Assembly: GCF_002024165.1 (NCBI RefSeq)
Contig: NZ_MWQN01000001.1
Coordinates: 2,418,001 to 2,482,000, forward strand
DNA from: Embleya scabrispora
GTDB lineage: Bacteria > Actinomycetota > Actinomycetes > Streptomycetales > Streptomycetaceae
Reading direction: 5' to 3'
Length of the DNA stretch: 64,000 nt
Made by a program: the position numbers and the translations under genes. Each line of letters opens with the position of its first letter. Position 1 is the first letter of the stretch. This document shows positions 15,679-23,586 of this stretch, piece after piece. The notes under the pieces were generated by a model. That model was given only the letters and a program-made list of their open reading frames with translations, was not told where the DNA came from and searched no databases.

Positions 15679-15944
15679 GGGCCGGTTGGATCCTCCGCAA
15701 CGCGAACGGCCCCGACCTTGGAAAAGGACCGGGGTTCCCCGACAACCCTACGCCCGAAGGGGTCGGTACCGCCCGCGATGGCAACGTGTGACTGTGACCA
15801 GTACCGCCCGTCCCTCCCCCTTGGCAATGTGACCGATAGGGGGTCCAATGGCCTGCGAACAGGAATCTGACGGGTCGTCGGATTTCCGGCGGGCGGCCGT
15901 CGGGAGTCCGGGCAGCGGCTGGACCAGGGGAGACGACGGACACG

Positions 15945-17411
15945 ATGAGCAGCGCGCAGCAAAAGCTCTACATCGGCGGCGAATGGGTCGAGCCGGAGCG
16001 CGGTCACTACGAGGTGATCAACCCGGCCACCGAGGAGGTCGTGGGCCTGGCGCCCGAGGCGTCGCCGGCGCAGGCGACCGCGGCGACCGCGGCGGCGGCC
16101 GAGGCGTTCGGCACCTGGTCGCGGACCACCCCCGAGGAGCGCTCCCGGATCCTGGACCGGGCCGCGGACCTGTTCCTGAAGATGGGCGGCGAGGTGGTCC
16201 CGCTGGCCTCCACCGAGACCGGCGCCACGCTCTCGGTCGCGGGCATGATGCAGCTGGGCACCACGTACTCCCGGTTCAAGCGCTACGCCAAGGGCGCGCT
16301 CGAGCCGACCGAGTTCCCGCTCGCCCCGCAGCCGACCCCCGAGACCGCGCTGAGCCGGGCGGGCATCTTCGGCGCCGTGGAGGTGCGCCAGCCGGTCGGC
16401 GTGGTCACCTGCATCACCTCGTACAACAACCCGCTGGCGAACACCGCGGGCAAGGTCGCGCCGGCGCTGGCGATGGGCAACACGGTCGTGGTCAAGCCCG
16501 CGCCGCAGGACCCGCTGGCGGTGTACCGGATGGCCGAGGCGCTGGCCGAGGCCGGGCTGCCGGCGGGTGTGCTGAACGTGGTCACCGGCTCGGGGGTGGA
16601 CGTGTCCGAGGCGACGGTGGCCTCGCCGCACGTGGACATGATCAGCTTCACCGGCTCGACCGCGATCGGCGCGCGGATCGCCGAGGTGGCCGGCCGTACC
16701 TTCAAGCGTCAGCTGATGGAGTTGGGCGGCAAGGGCGCGTGCATCGTGCTCGACGACGCCGATGTGGACGCGGCGGTGCACGGCATCGGCACGGTGTGGA
16801 GCTTCTACGCGGGCCAGATCTGCACCGCGCCGACCCGGGTGATCGCCCAGCGCGGCATCTACGACCGGCTCGTGGAGCGGCTCGCGGAGCACGCGAACGG
16901 GCTGAAGGTGGGCAGCCCGCTGGATCCCGCGACGCAGGTCACCCCGGTCATCTCCGCGGTGCAGCGCGGCCGGGTGGAGGCGCTGATCGCCAAGGGCCGC
17001 GAGGAGGGCGCCCGCCTGGTGGTCGGCGGCGAGCGGCCCGACTTCGCGAAGGGCTTCTACGTGGCGCCGACGCTGTTCGCGGACGCGAGCAACGAGATGA
17101 CCATCGCGCGCGAGGAGTTCTTCGGCCCGGTGGTCACGGTGATCCCGTTCGACGGGGACGAGGAGGAGGCGATCCGGATCGCCAACGACTCGGACTACGG
17201 CCTGATCTCCTACGTCTTCGCCGGGGACACCACGCGCGCCTACGGCATCGCCCGCCGGCTGCGCTCCGGTGGTGTCGGGGTCAACACCGTCGGGCGCAAC
17301 ATGGAGGCCCCGTTCGGCGGCTTCAAGCAGTCGGGCGTCGGCCGCGACGGCGGTTCCTACGGCCTGGCCGCCTACAGCGAGATCCAGAGCATCGTCTGGC
17401 CCAGCGCCTGA
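15945..17411 (+). CDS. NAD(P)-dependent aldehyde dehydrogenase
   Basis: Class ALDH enzyme oxidising an aldehyde to the acid; 488 residues. Key positions are visible: FTGST at 235-239 for the cofactor, general base Glu259 in MELGGKG, nucleophile Cys293 in YAGQICTAPTR, and the EEFFGPV motif in the C-terminal half. GGGGAGACG precedes the ATG. It is monocistronic in appearance: divergent from mfd across about 265 bases and closed by a 15-bp hairpin. The substrate cannot be assigned; similarity is to broad aromatic/amino-aldehyde dehydrogenases. Confidence 0.93.
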   Translation: MSSAQQKLYIGGEWVEPERGHYEVINPATEEVVGLAPEASPAQATAATAAAAEAFGTWSRTTPEERSRILDRAADLFLKMGGEVVPLASTETGATLSVAGMMQLGTTYSRFKRYAKGALEPTEFPLAPQPTPETALSRAGIFGAVEVRQPVGVVTCITSYNNPLANTAGKVAPALAMGNTVVVKPAPQDPLAVYRMAEALAEAGLPAGVLNVVTGSGVDVSEATVASPHVDMISFTGSTAIGARIAEVAGRTFKRQLMELGGKGACIVLDDADVDAAVHGIGTVWSFYAGQICTAPTRVIAQRGIYDRLVERLAEHANGLKVGSPLDPATQVTPVISAVQRGRVEALIAKGREEGARLVVGGERPDFAKGFYVAPTLFADASNEMTIAREEFFGPVVTVIPFDGDEEEAIRIANDSDYGLISYVFAGDTTRAYGIARRLRSGGVGVNTVGRNMEAPFGGFKQSGVGRDGGSYGLAAYSEIQSIVWPSA

Positions 17412-17428
17412 CCGGCGCGACACGGTCC

Positions 17429-17465
17429 GCGAGCGGCCCCGGGATCCCTCCCCGGGGCCGCTCGC
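17429..17465 (+). terminator. Terminator after the aldehyde dehydrogenase gene
   Basis: Perfect 15-bp inverted repeat, arms 17429-17443 and 17451-17465, with a 7-base loop (ATCCCTC), starting 17 bases after the stop codon. Confidence 0.85.
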
Positions 17466-17606
17466 CCGTTTGCGGCGGCCCCTTCGTGTTCGCGTCCGGG
17501 ACATCGCGGGTTCGCGGGTTTCCCGCGTGGGGGTGGAGGTGTGGCCATAACCTGATGGGCGGTTCGCGGCGCTCGGTCGTGGGCCCGTCAGGGGGGATCT
17601 CTCGCG

Positions 17607-18236
17607 ATGTCGCAACCGCAACGTCTGGTCCGGGCCTGGTCGGTGCGCGCGGGGGCCGCGCGTACCCAGGTGGAAGCCGGGGTGCGGGCGCGACGATGGT
17701 TGTGGTTCCGCGAGGCGTTCCCGGACATCGAGCGGTTGCGCGTGGTGGACCTGGGGGGCTGTGCCGAGTTCTGGTGGCACGCCCCGGTACGGCCCGCGCA
17801 CGTGCGGGTGGTCACGACGGCCGAGCGGGCCGCCGAACCGGCCCCGTGGCTGGCGGTGGAGGCCGGCGATCCGCTGGCCTGGAACGGCGGTTGCGACCTG
17901 GTGGTATGCGACGGCCTGCTGGACCGGCTGGCCGCGCCGACCGACCGGGCCCGGCTCGCCGATGTCGTGCACGCCTCGGCCGAGCGCTACTGGCTGCGCA
18001 CCGCCGCGCGCGAGCACCCGCTCGATCCGCAGACCTCGCTGCCCGCCGTGCACCTGCTGCCCGGTCGGGTCCGGACCCGGATCGACGGCTGCGCGCCGAG
18101 GGTGTTTCCGGCCCGGCGCGCGGAGTTGGCCGCGCGCTTTCCCGGATCGGTGGTCCGCGGTGAGCGGGTGGCCGGGCTCGTGTCGTCCTGGGTGGTGGCC
18201 AAGCCGCGTGCCGATCACGTGCCAGGCCGCCCCTGA
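17607..18236 (+). CDS. Putative class I SAM-dependent methyltransferase-like protein
   Basis: Protein of 209 residues resembling a short Rossmann methyltransferase. RVVDLGGC at about residues 45-52 looks like SAM motif I and DLVVCDGLLDRL at about 96-107 like the post-beta-4 acidic motif, but the domain is short and the motif after beta-2 is weak. The start ATG has GGGGGGAT about eight bases upstream. It precedes the nucleotide-sugar dehydrogenase by 56 bases on the same strand, so a role in the same surface-glycan pathway is likely but inferred. It might act as a sugar methyltransferase or be a degenerate member. Confidence 0.7.
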   Translation: MSQPQRLVRAWSVRAGAARTQVEAGVRARRWLWFREAFPDIERLRVVDLGGCAEFWWHAPVRPAHVRVVTTAERAAEPAPWLAVEAGDPLAWNGGCDLVVCDGLLDRLAAPTDRARLADVVHASAERYWLRTAAREHPLDPQTSLPAVHLLPGRVRTRIDGCAPRVFPARRAELAARFPGSVVRGERVAGLVSSWVVAKPRADHVPGRP

Positions 18237-18292
18237 CGTTGCATTCCCAGCCGCTCGGGGGTGGGCGGCTGCGCGAGGAGGGGGATTCTCGG

Positions 18293-19549
18293 ATGCGTGT
18301 TGTCATCGCCGGTCAGGGATACGTGGGACTGCCGCTGGCGGTTCGGGCCGCGCAGGTGGGCCACGAGGTGGTCGGCTACGACGTCGACCGGGGGCGGGTC
18401 AAGCGGCTGGCGGCGGGTGAGTCCTACGTCGAGGACATCCCCGCCGCCGAGGTGCGCGCGATCTCGGACGCGGGCCGCTACCGCGCCACGAGCGAGCCGA
18501 GGGATCTGGGCGGCTACGACATCGCGGTGATCACCGTGCCCACGCCGCTGCGCGAGGGCGTACCGGACCTGAGCTACATCGAGGAGTGCGCCCGCACGCT
18601 CGCGCGGTATCTGCGCCCGGGCGCGTGCGTGGTGCTCGAATCGACCACCTACCCGGGCACCACGGAGGAGTTGGTCGGGCCGATCCTGGAGGAGGGCTCG
18701 GGGCTGACCGCGGGCCGCGACTTCCACCTGGGCTACAGCCCGGAGCGGATCGACCCGGGCAATCCGACCTGGAACCTGGTCAACACCCCGAAGGTGGTCT
18801 CGGGGGTGGACGCCGCCTCGCTCGCGGTGGTGAAGGGCTTCTACGGCTCCCTGGTCGAGCGCGTGGTGCCGGTGTCCTCGCCCAAGGAGGCCGAGCTGGT
18901 CAAGCTGATCGAGAACACCTTCCGGCACGTGAACATCGCGCTCGTCAACGAGGTCGCCATGTTCGCCCACGACCTGGGCATCGACGTGTGGGAGGCGATC
19001 GACGCCTGCTCCACCAAGCCGTTCGGGTTCCTGCGCTTCACGCCGGGTCCCGGGGTCGGCGGGCACTGCCTGCCGATCGACCCGTCGTACCTGTCCTGGC
19101 GGGTGCAGCGCGCGCTGGGTCGGAGCTTTCGTTTCGTGGAGTTGGCCAACGACGTCAACAACCACATGCCCGACTACGTGATCCGCCGGCTCACCGCCGC
19201 GTTCAACACCCGGCGGCGCTCGGTCAACGGCTCGCGCGTGTTGTTGGTGGGGCTCGCGTACAAGAAGAACACCGGCGACGCCCGGGAGTCGCCGTCGACG
19301 CACGTGGCCCGCCTGCTGCTGAACCTGGGCGCCGAGGTCAGCGCCGCGGATGCGCACGTGGAGCGGTCCCAGGTGGTGGACGCGCGGTTGCGGCGCGTGG
19401 AGTTGACGCCGGAGACCGTCGCCGCGGCCGACGCGGTCGTCCTGCTCGTGGACCACGACGACGTGGACCTGGAGTTGCTGCGCACCGCCGAGTACGTGCT
19501 CGACTGTCGTCGGGTGCTCGGCGCGGGGCCCAACATCGAGGTGTTGTAG
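18293..19549 (+). CDS. Nucleotide-sugar 6-dehydrogenase (UDP-GlcNAc/ManNAc type)
   Basis: NAD-dependent four-electron oxidation of a UDP-sugar C6 alcohol to the uronate, 418 residues from the ATG at 18293 (GAGGAGGGG upstream). GQGYVG at 7-12 binds NAD; STTYPGTT near 118-124, Lys204 and the catalytic thiol Cys259 in GPGVGGHCLPIDPSYLSW are intact. The GGHCLPIDPSYL form is typical of the WbpA/WecC branch (UDP-N-acetyl sugars) rather than UDP-glucose dehydrogenase proper. It lies next to, but on the strand opposite, the six-gene amino-sugar operon at 20.2-26.9 kb, for which it could supply the uronate precursor. Confidence 0.92.
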   Translation: MRVVIAGQGYVGLPLAVRAAQVGHEVVGYDVDRGRVKRLAAGESYVEDIPAAEVRAISDAGRYRATSEPRDLGGYDIAVITVPTPLREGVPDLSYIEECARTLARYLRPGACVVLESTTYPGTTEELVGPILEEGSGLTAGRDFHLGYSPERIDPGNPTWNLVNTPKVVSGVDAASLAVVKGFYGSLVERVVPVSSPKEAELVKLIENTFRHVNIALVNEVAMFAHDLGIDVWEAIDACSTKPFGFLRFTPGPGVGGHCLPIDPSYLSWRVQRALGRSFRFVELANDVNNHMPDYVIRRLTAAFNTRRRSVNGSRVLLVGLAYKKNTGDARESPSTHVARLLLNLGAEVSAADAHVERSQVVDARLRRVELTPETVAAADAVVLLVDHDDVDLELLRTAEYVLDCRRVLGAGPNIEVL

Positions 19550-19563
19550 GCCGATCGCGGCCG

Positions 19564-19598
19564 GCGCGCGGTGGTCGGGGGCGTCGACCACCGTGCGC
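19564..19598 (+). terminator. Terminator after the nucleotide-sugar dehydrogenase gene
   Basis: Inverted repeat of 14 pairs including one G-T wobble (arms 19564-19577 and 19585-19598) with loop GGGGCGT, about 15 bases after the stop. It lies between convergent genes. Confidence 0.75.
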
Positions 19599-19646
19599 CG
19601 TTCCGCACCTCCCGGGTTCCTGCGGCCCGTTCCCGCCGGTCCCGGC

Positions 19647-19802
19647 CTACCTGTACTCGATGATCCTCGTCTTGTGCCCGGTGGCCTTGGTGTGCGCCTT
19701 CGCCGCCACCTGCGCCGCGTCCTTCGACCGGTACCGCTGGCGGGCGCCGTCCGACTTCGACGGACAACCGCCTTCTTGGCAGACCCATCCCCAGGTGCTC
19801 AT
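19647..19802 (-). CDS. Small CC..HH protein, unknown function
   Basis: Short gene of 51 codons starting at the ATG at 19802, with a near-ideal GGAGG six or seven bases upstream. The product begins MSTWGWVCQEGGC and has two cysteines spaced C-x4-C near the N-terminus and two histidines in KAHTKATGH near the C-terminus, which could make a zinc-binding CCHH site; the middle is rich in K, R and A. The good ribosome site and motif composition argue it is real. I do not recognise the family; DNA or RNA binding is only a guess. Confidence 0.65.
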   Translation of the reverse strand: MSTWGWVCQEGGCPSKSDGARQRYRSKDAAQVAAKAHTKATGHKTRIIEYR

Positions 19803-20172
19803 GGACAACCTCCAGACATCACGGGCGCCACTCCCGTCCCGACCGAGGACACGAATGACTTGGACGGCCACACCGCAGCACCTGCGACCGCCGTGTGACC
19901 GACACTCGACACGCCATGACACGCTCGTGACGGAACCCGGACGTTCCGGAGAAAAACGTTTTCCTTTTGAATGCTTACCGCTTCGCTATCGACATACAAA
20001 GGATGCAATACCGCGATCAATGTTCTTTTCTGCCTATTACGACGAAAGAGTGGTACGGGATAGCTCGCCGGGGTGACGGCGCGCAAGGCGCGGCGGTCGG
20101 CTGCCGATAAGCGCGACACGTTATGTCAACCGGATCGCCTCGAACGCATGTCTTCGGCCCCGGCGGCGAATG
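19803..20172. other. Gene-free, locally AT-rich stretch
   Basis: About 370 bases upstream of the small CCHH gene and downstream of the MBL-Rieske gene. Positions about 19940-20060 contain runs such as GAAAAACGTTTTCC, ACATACAAAGG and TTCTTTTCTGCC, markedly lower in GC than anything nearby. I find no convincing coding region. It may carry the promoter of the small gene at 19647, a regulatory RNA, or a remnant of foreign DNA. Confidence 0.45.
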
Positions 20173-21753
20173 TCACGGATTCGGGACACGCGGACCGGCA
20201 GGATCGACGGCGGCGAGCGGGCCGGGCGCGGCGGCCGGGCCGACCCGCAGCGGCACCGTCCCGCCCGAGACGCACTCCCCGGTGTCCAACCGCCACTTCC
20301 AGTGGTGTCGGGGGCACTCCAGCACCCCCGCCTCGATGTCCGCGTGCGACAGGTCCTCGCCGGCGTGCGGGCAAAAGCGCTGCATCCGCACCCCGCACCG
20401 CTCGATCGACTCGCCGTGTGCGGCCGACTCGCGCTCCCTGACCATCTGCATGGTCTGCGCCGGGTGTTCGCCGTAGCGCAGCAGGCTCATCAGGGTCAGG
20501 TCGAACACGTCCGGATCGCGGGCCAGGCCGAGCCGCATGGACAGCAGCGCCTCCTCCCAGCCGACCTCGCCGTCCACGATCGCGCGCAGCGCCCGCTGCG
20601 GCACCTCGATCGTGTAGGCGGGGTCGACCGGTTCGTCCTCGAACACGATGTCGCCCGCGATCCGGCCCAGCCGCACCGACCACGAGCCGCCGTCCGAGGT
20701 CAGTCGCACGTCCTTGCGCCACGCGCCGAGAAAACGCTTGTTCCAGCTCTGCAACCGGGCGAAATAGGCGTCCAGTTCGGCCGGCGTCACCGGCTCGAAG
20801 GGCGGTTCGGCGTACGCCCGCCACTCCCGCTCGCGGCGGTCCCGATAGGCGCTCAGGTAGGCGTCGGTGCGCCAGTGCGCCACCGGGCCGGTCGGCGCCG
20901 CGAGGTCGTCGCCGGGCGCCGCCTCGATCACCCGCACCCTCGGGCAGGCCGCCGCGAAGTCGGCCGCGAACGCGTCCCACAGCGGGAAGATGGTCTCGTC
21001 GCGGTCGTTGAACCGGGCCAGTTCCGGGTCCAGGAACACCGGCGGGCCGGCCGAGGGCAGATAGGACCGCGCGCCGGTCAGCCGGACCTTGCGCACCAGC
21101 GTGTCGAACAGGTCCGAACGCACCTCGGCGGTCTTCTCGCGCTGCGTCTCCCCGGGGTACGCGTAGGCGTTCGGATACCACATCGCGCCGGAGAACTGCG
21201 CGGACAACAGGTCGATGTCGTCCGGGAGTTCGCCGAGCGGGGTGTTGCAGTCGTTGAGGTCGAGGAAGCGGTATCCGTCGAGGTCGACGAGCAGCCCGCT
21301 GTCCTCCTTGTGGCTGGTGTCGAGGAACATCGTCAGGGTCAGCCCGGGCACGGGCGTGAACGACTCGCGGTGGCCGAGCACCACCTGCTCCCGGAACCCG
21401 AGCGCGGTCATCCGCCGGACCAGCGACTTGGACCGGTAGCGGGGCAGCACCGCGGTGACGCCCCGATCCAGCCGGTCGAGCAGCCGTTCGTCGAAGTGGT
21501 CCTCGTGCAGGTGCGAGAGGTAGAGGAGGTCGGGTCGGCCGGCGACCACCTCCGGCAGCAGTTCGCGGTTGTCCGGAAAGGGAAACCACGAGCCGAGGAA
21601 GGCGGGATGGAACCACGGGTCGATCAGCAGCGAGACGCCGGCGTGCGCGACCACGAACCCCGCGTGGCCGAGATAGCGGATCGCGCCGGGCGCCGGCGAG
21701 TCCGGCCCGGGAGCGACCGGCCGCGCCCGGCGGCGCTCGGACCCGGCCGTCAC
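20173..21753 (-). CDS. Metallo-beta-lactamase-fold + Rieske [2Fe-2S] fusion (CMAH-like)
   Basis: Protein of 526 residues joining an N-terminal metallo-beta-lactamase-fold domain (metal motif HLHEDH at 81-86, further metal-ligand candidates in LDTSHKEDSG near 144-153) to a C-terminal Rieske domain with an intact C-x-H...C-x-x-H set: C461, H463, C480, H483. This pairing is known from CMP-N-acetylneuraminate hydroxylase (CMAH), where the Rieske domain is N-terminal; here the order is reversed. The GTG at 21753 overlaps the upstream aminotransferase stop as GTGA. As the last gene of a nucleotide-sugar operon it is best read as an oxygenase acting on an amino-sugar or its N-acyl group; the substrate is unknown. 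Confidence 0.85.
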   Translation of the reverse strand: MTAGSERRRARPVAPGPDSPAPGAIRYLGHAGFVVAHAGVSLLIDPWFHPAFLGSWFPFPDNRELLPEVVAGRPDLLYLSHLHEDHFDERLLDRLDRGVTAVLPRYRSKSLVRRMTALGFREQVVLGHRESFTPVPGLTLTMFLDTSHKEDSGLLVDLDGYRFLDLNDCNTPLGELPDDIDLLSAQFSGAMWYPNAYAYPGETQREKTAEVRSDLFDTLVRKVRLTGARSYLPSAGPPVFLDPELARFNDRDETIFPLWDAFAADFAAACPRVRVIEAAPGDDLAAPTGPVAHWRTDAYLSAYRDRREREWRAYAEPPFEPVTPAELDAYFARLQSWNKRFLGAWRKDVRLTSDGGSWSVRLGRIAGDIVFEDEPVDPAYTIEVPQRALRAIVDGEVGWEEALLSMRLGLARDPDVFDLTLMSLLRYGEHPAQTMQMVRERESAAHGESIERCGVRMQRFCPHAGEDLSHADIEAGVLECPRHHWKWRLDTGECVSGGTVPLRVGPAAAPGPLAAVDPAGPRVPNP

Positions 21754-22886
21754 AGCCGGCTCAGCGCTCCCGCGAGCACCTCCGCGACGCGCTCCTGCTG
21801 CCCGGCGGTCAACTGCGGGTACAGCGGCAGCGACAGCAGTTCCTCGGCGGCCCGCTCGGTGACCGGGAAGTCGCCACGGGCGTGGCCCAGTTCGGCGAAC
21901 GCCGGTTGCAGGTGCACCGGCACCGGATAGTGCACGCCCGCGCCGACGCCCGCCTCGTTCAGCAGCGCGAGCACCTTGTCCCGCTCGGGCACCCGGACCG
22001 CGTACAGGTGCCACACATGCTCGTTCCCGGGCGCGGTGCGGGGCAGCCGGACGCCCTCGACACCGGCCAGGAGCGCGTCGTAGCGCGCCGCCGCCGCCCG
22101 CCGCCGCACGTTCCAGTCGGCGAGCCGGCGCAACTTCGCGCGCAGCACCACGGCCTGGATGGTGTCCAGGCGCGAGTTGAACCCGAGCCGGGTGTGCACG
22201 TACTTGCGCGAGGAGCCGTGGTCGCGCAACTCGCGCAGTATTCGGGCGTGTTCCTCGTTGCCGGTACACACCGCGCCGCCGTCGCCGTACGCGCCCAGGT
22301 TCTTGCCGGGGTAGAAGCTGGTGGCCGCGATGGCGTCCGGACCCCACGCGCCGGGAGCCAGGCCGTCCTGGGTGGCGCCCTGGCACTGCGCGGCGTCCTC
22401 GACCAGGAACACCCCGCGCGCCTCGGCCAGCGCCCGCAGCGCGCCCATCGGGGCCAGTTGCCCGTTCAGGTGCACCGGCAGCAGGGCCCGGGGCCCCGAC
22501 GAGTCGCCCAGCGCCTCGGCGGCCCGCTGCGGGTCGAGCAGGAGGTGGTCCTCGTCCACGTCGGCCAACACCGGCCGCGCGCCCGCCCGGACCACCGCCT
22601 CGGCGGTCGCCACGAACGTGTTGGCGGGCAGCACCACGCCCTCGCCCGCGCCCACCCCGAGCACCCGCAGCGCCAGTTCCACCGCGTCGGTGCCGTTGGC
22701 CACGCCCACGCAGTGCGCGGCACCGGTGAACGCGGCGAACTCGGTCTCGAACTCCGCCACATCGGGCCCGCCCACGAACGCGCAGGTGTCCAGGACCCGG
22801 GCGATGCCGGCCGCCACCTCGGTCGCCACCTCGGCGTGCGCGGCGGCCAGATCCACCAGCGGGATCCGGTTCGGCTCAGCACTCAT
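21750..22886 (-). CDS. DegT/DnrJ/EryC1 sugar aminotransferase (WbpE/DesV-like)
   Basis: PLP-dependent transaminase converting a keto-sugar nucleotide to the amino sugar, 378 residues. The PLP lysine is K195 in SFYPGKNLGAYGDGG; VEDAAQCQGA at about 162-171 contains the pyridine-binding Asp. The N-terminus (IPLVDLAAAHAEV, then FVGGPDVAEFE) resembles the 3-aminotransferases such as WbpE. The ATG at 22886 has GGGGGAG six bases upstream and lies inside the 3' end of the acyltransferase gene (11-base overlap), while its stop overlaps the next start as GTGA. Fifth gene of the operon. Confidence 0.92.
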   Translation of the reverse strand: MSAEPNRIPLVDLAAAHAEVATEVAAGIARVLDTCAFVGGPDVAEFETEFAAFTGAAHCVGVANGTDAVELALRVLGVGAGEGVVLPANTFVATAEAVVRAGARPVLADVDEDHLLLDPQRAAEALGDSSGPRALLPVHLNGQLAPMGALRALAEARGVFLVEDAAQCQGATQDGLAPGAWGPDAIAATSFYPGKNLGAYGDGGAVCTGNEEHARILRELRDHGSSRKYVHTRLGFNSRLDTIQAVVLRAKLRRLADWNVRRRAAAARYDALLAGVEGVRLPRTAPGNEHVWHLYAVRVPERDKVLALLNEAGVGAGVHYPVPVHLQPAFAELGHARGDFPVTERAAEELLSLPLYPQLTAGQQERVAEVLAGALSRL

Positions 22887-23586
22887 GCGTGTCTCCCCCA
22901 CCTCGTCGCTCCGATTCGGCGAGGTCCGGCGCCGCGCGCAGTCGGCGCGCCGGCACCCCCGCCCACACCTCGGCCGGCGGGACGTCCCGCGTCACGACCG
23001 AGCCCATCCCCACCAGCGATCGGGCGCCGATCACCCGGTGCTCGCGCACCAGCGCACCGGCCCCCAGGTACGCCTCCCGGCCCACCGCGACCCCGCCCGC
23101 CAGCCGCACTCCCGCGGCCAGCGTGGCGAACTCGCCCACGTCGTCGTCGTGGGTCAACACCACGTGCGGCATGGTGTGCGCGTGGGCGCCGACCCGGACC
23201 CCGGTGGTCAACACCGTCTGCGCCATCAGCACCGCGCCGGGACCGACCTCGCAGGTCCGCGGGACCACCGCGCTCACGTGCACCAGCGTCGCCCAGCGCT
23301 CGGCCGGCAGCCCCAGCCGGGCCACCACCCGCGACCGGCTCCACCAGTGCGCCGGACTGCCGGTGCACACCACCACGAGGGCGTCGGGCCACTCGTGCAC
23401 CACATCCGCCCCGCCGAGCACCGGCACACCGTCCACCTCGGTGTCCTGCCGGGCCGGGTCGTCGTCCAAAAACCCCAGCAGCCGCCATCCCGAACTCCCG
23501 CGCGGGGCCCGGAAGTCCGGCAGCGCGGCGGCGACCTCCCGGGCGAACCCCCCGGCGCCGACGAGGAGCAGATCGCGAAAGGACAC
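22876..23586 (-). CDS. NeuD/PglD-type sugar N- or O-acyltransferase
   Basis: Acyl-CoA dependent acyltransferase of the left-handed beta-helix class, 236 residues. An N-terminal Rossmann-like PglD_N region (LLLVGAGGFAREV at 7-19, then FLDDDPARQ) is followed by hexapeptide repeats (VGPGAVLMAQTVLTTGVRVGAHAHTM... onward) ending in GVPARRLR. Relatives acetylate an amino group on UDP-sugars (PglD, WbpD-like) or O-acetylate sialic acid (NeuD). The GTG at 23586 shares one base with the upstream stop (TAGTG). Placed between two aminotransferases, it probably acylates one of the new amino groups. Confidence 0.9.
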   Translation of the reverse strand: MSFRDLLLVGAGGFAREVAAALPDFRAPRGSSGWRLLGFLDDDPARQDTEVDGVPVLGGADVVHEWPDALVVVCTGSPAHWWSRSRVVARLGLPAERWATLVHVSAVVPRTCEVGPGAVLMAQTVLTTGVRVGAHAHTMPHVVLTHDDDVGEFATLAAGVRLAGGVAVGREAYLGAGALVREHRVIGARSLVGMGSVVTRDVPPAEVWAGVPARRLRAAPDLAESERRGGGDTHEC

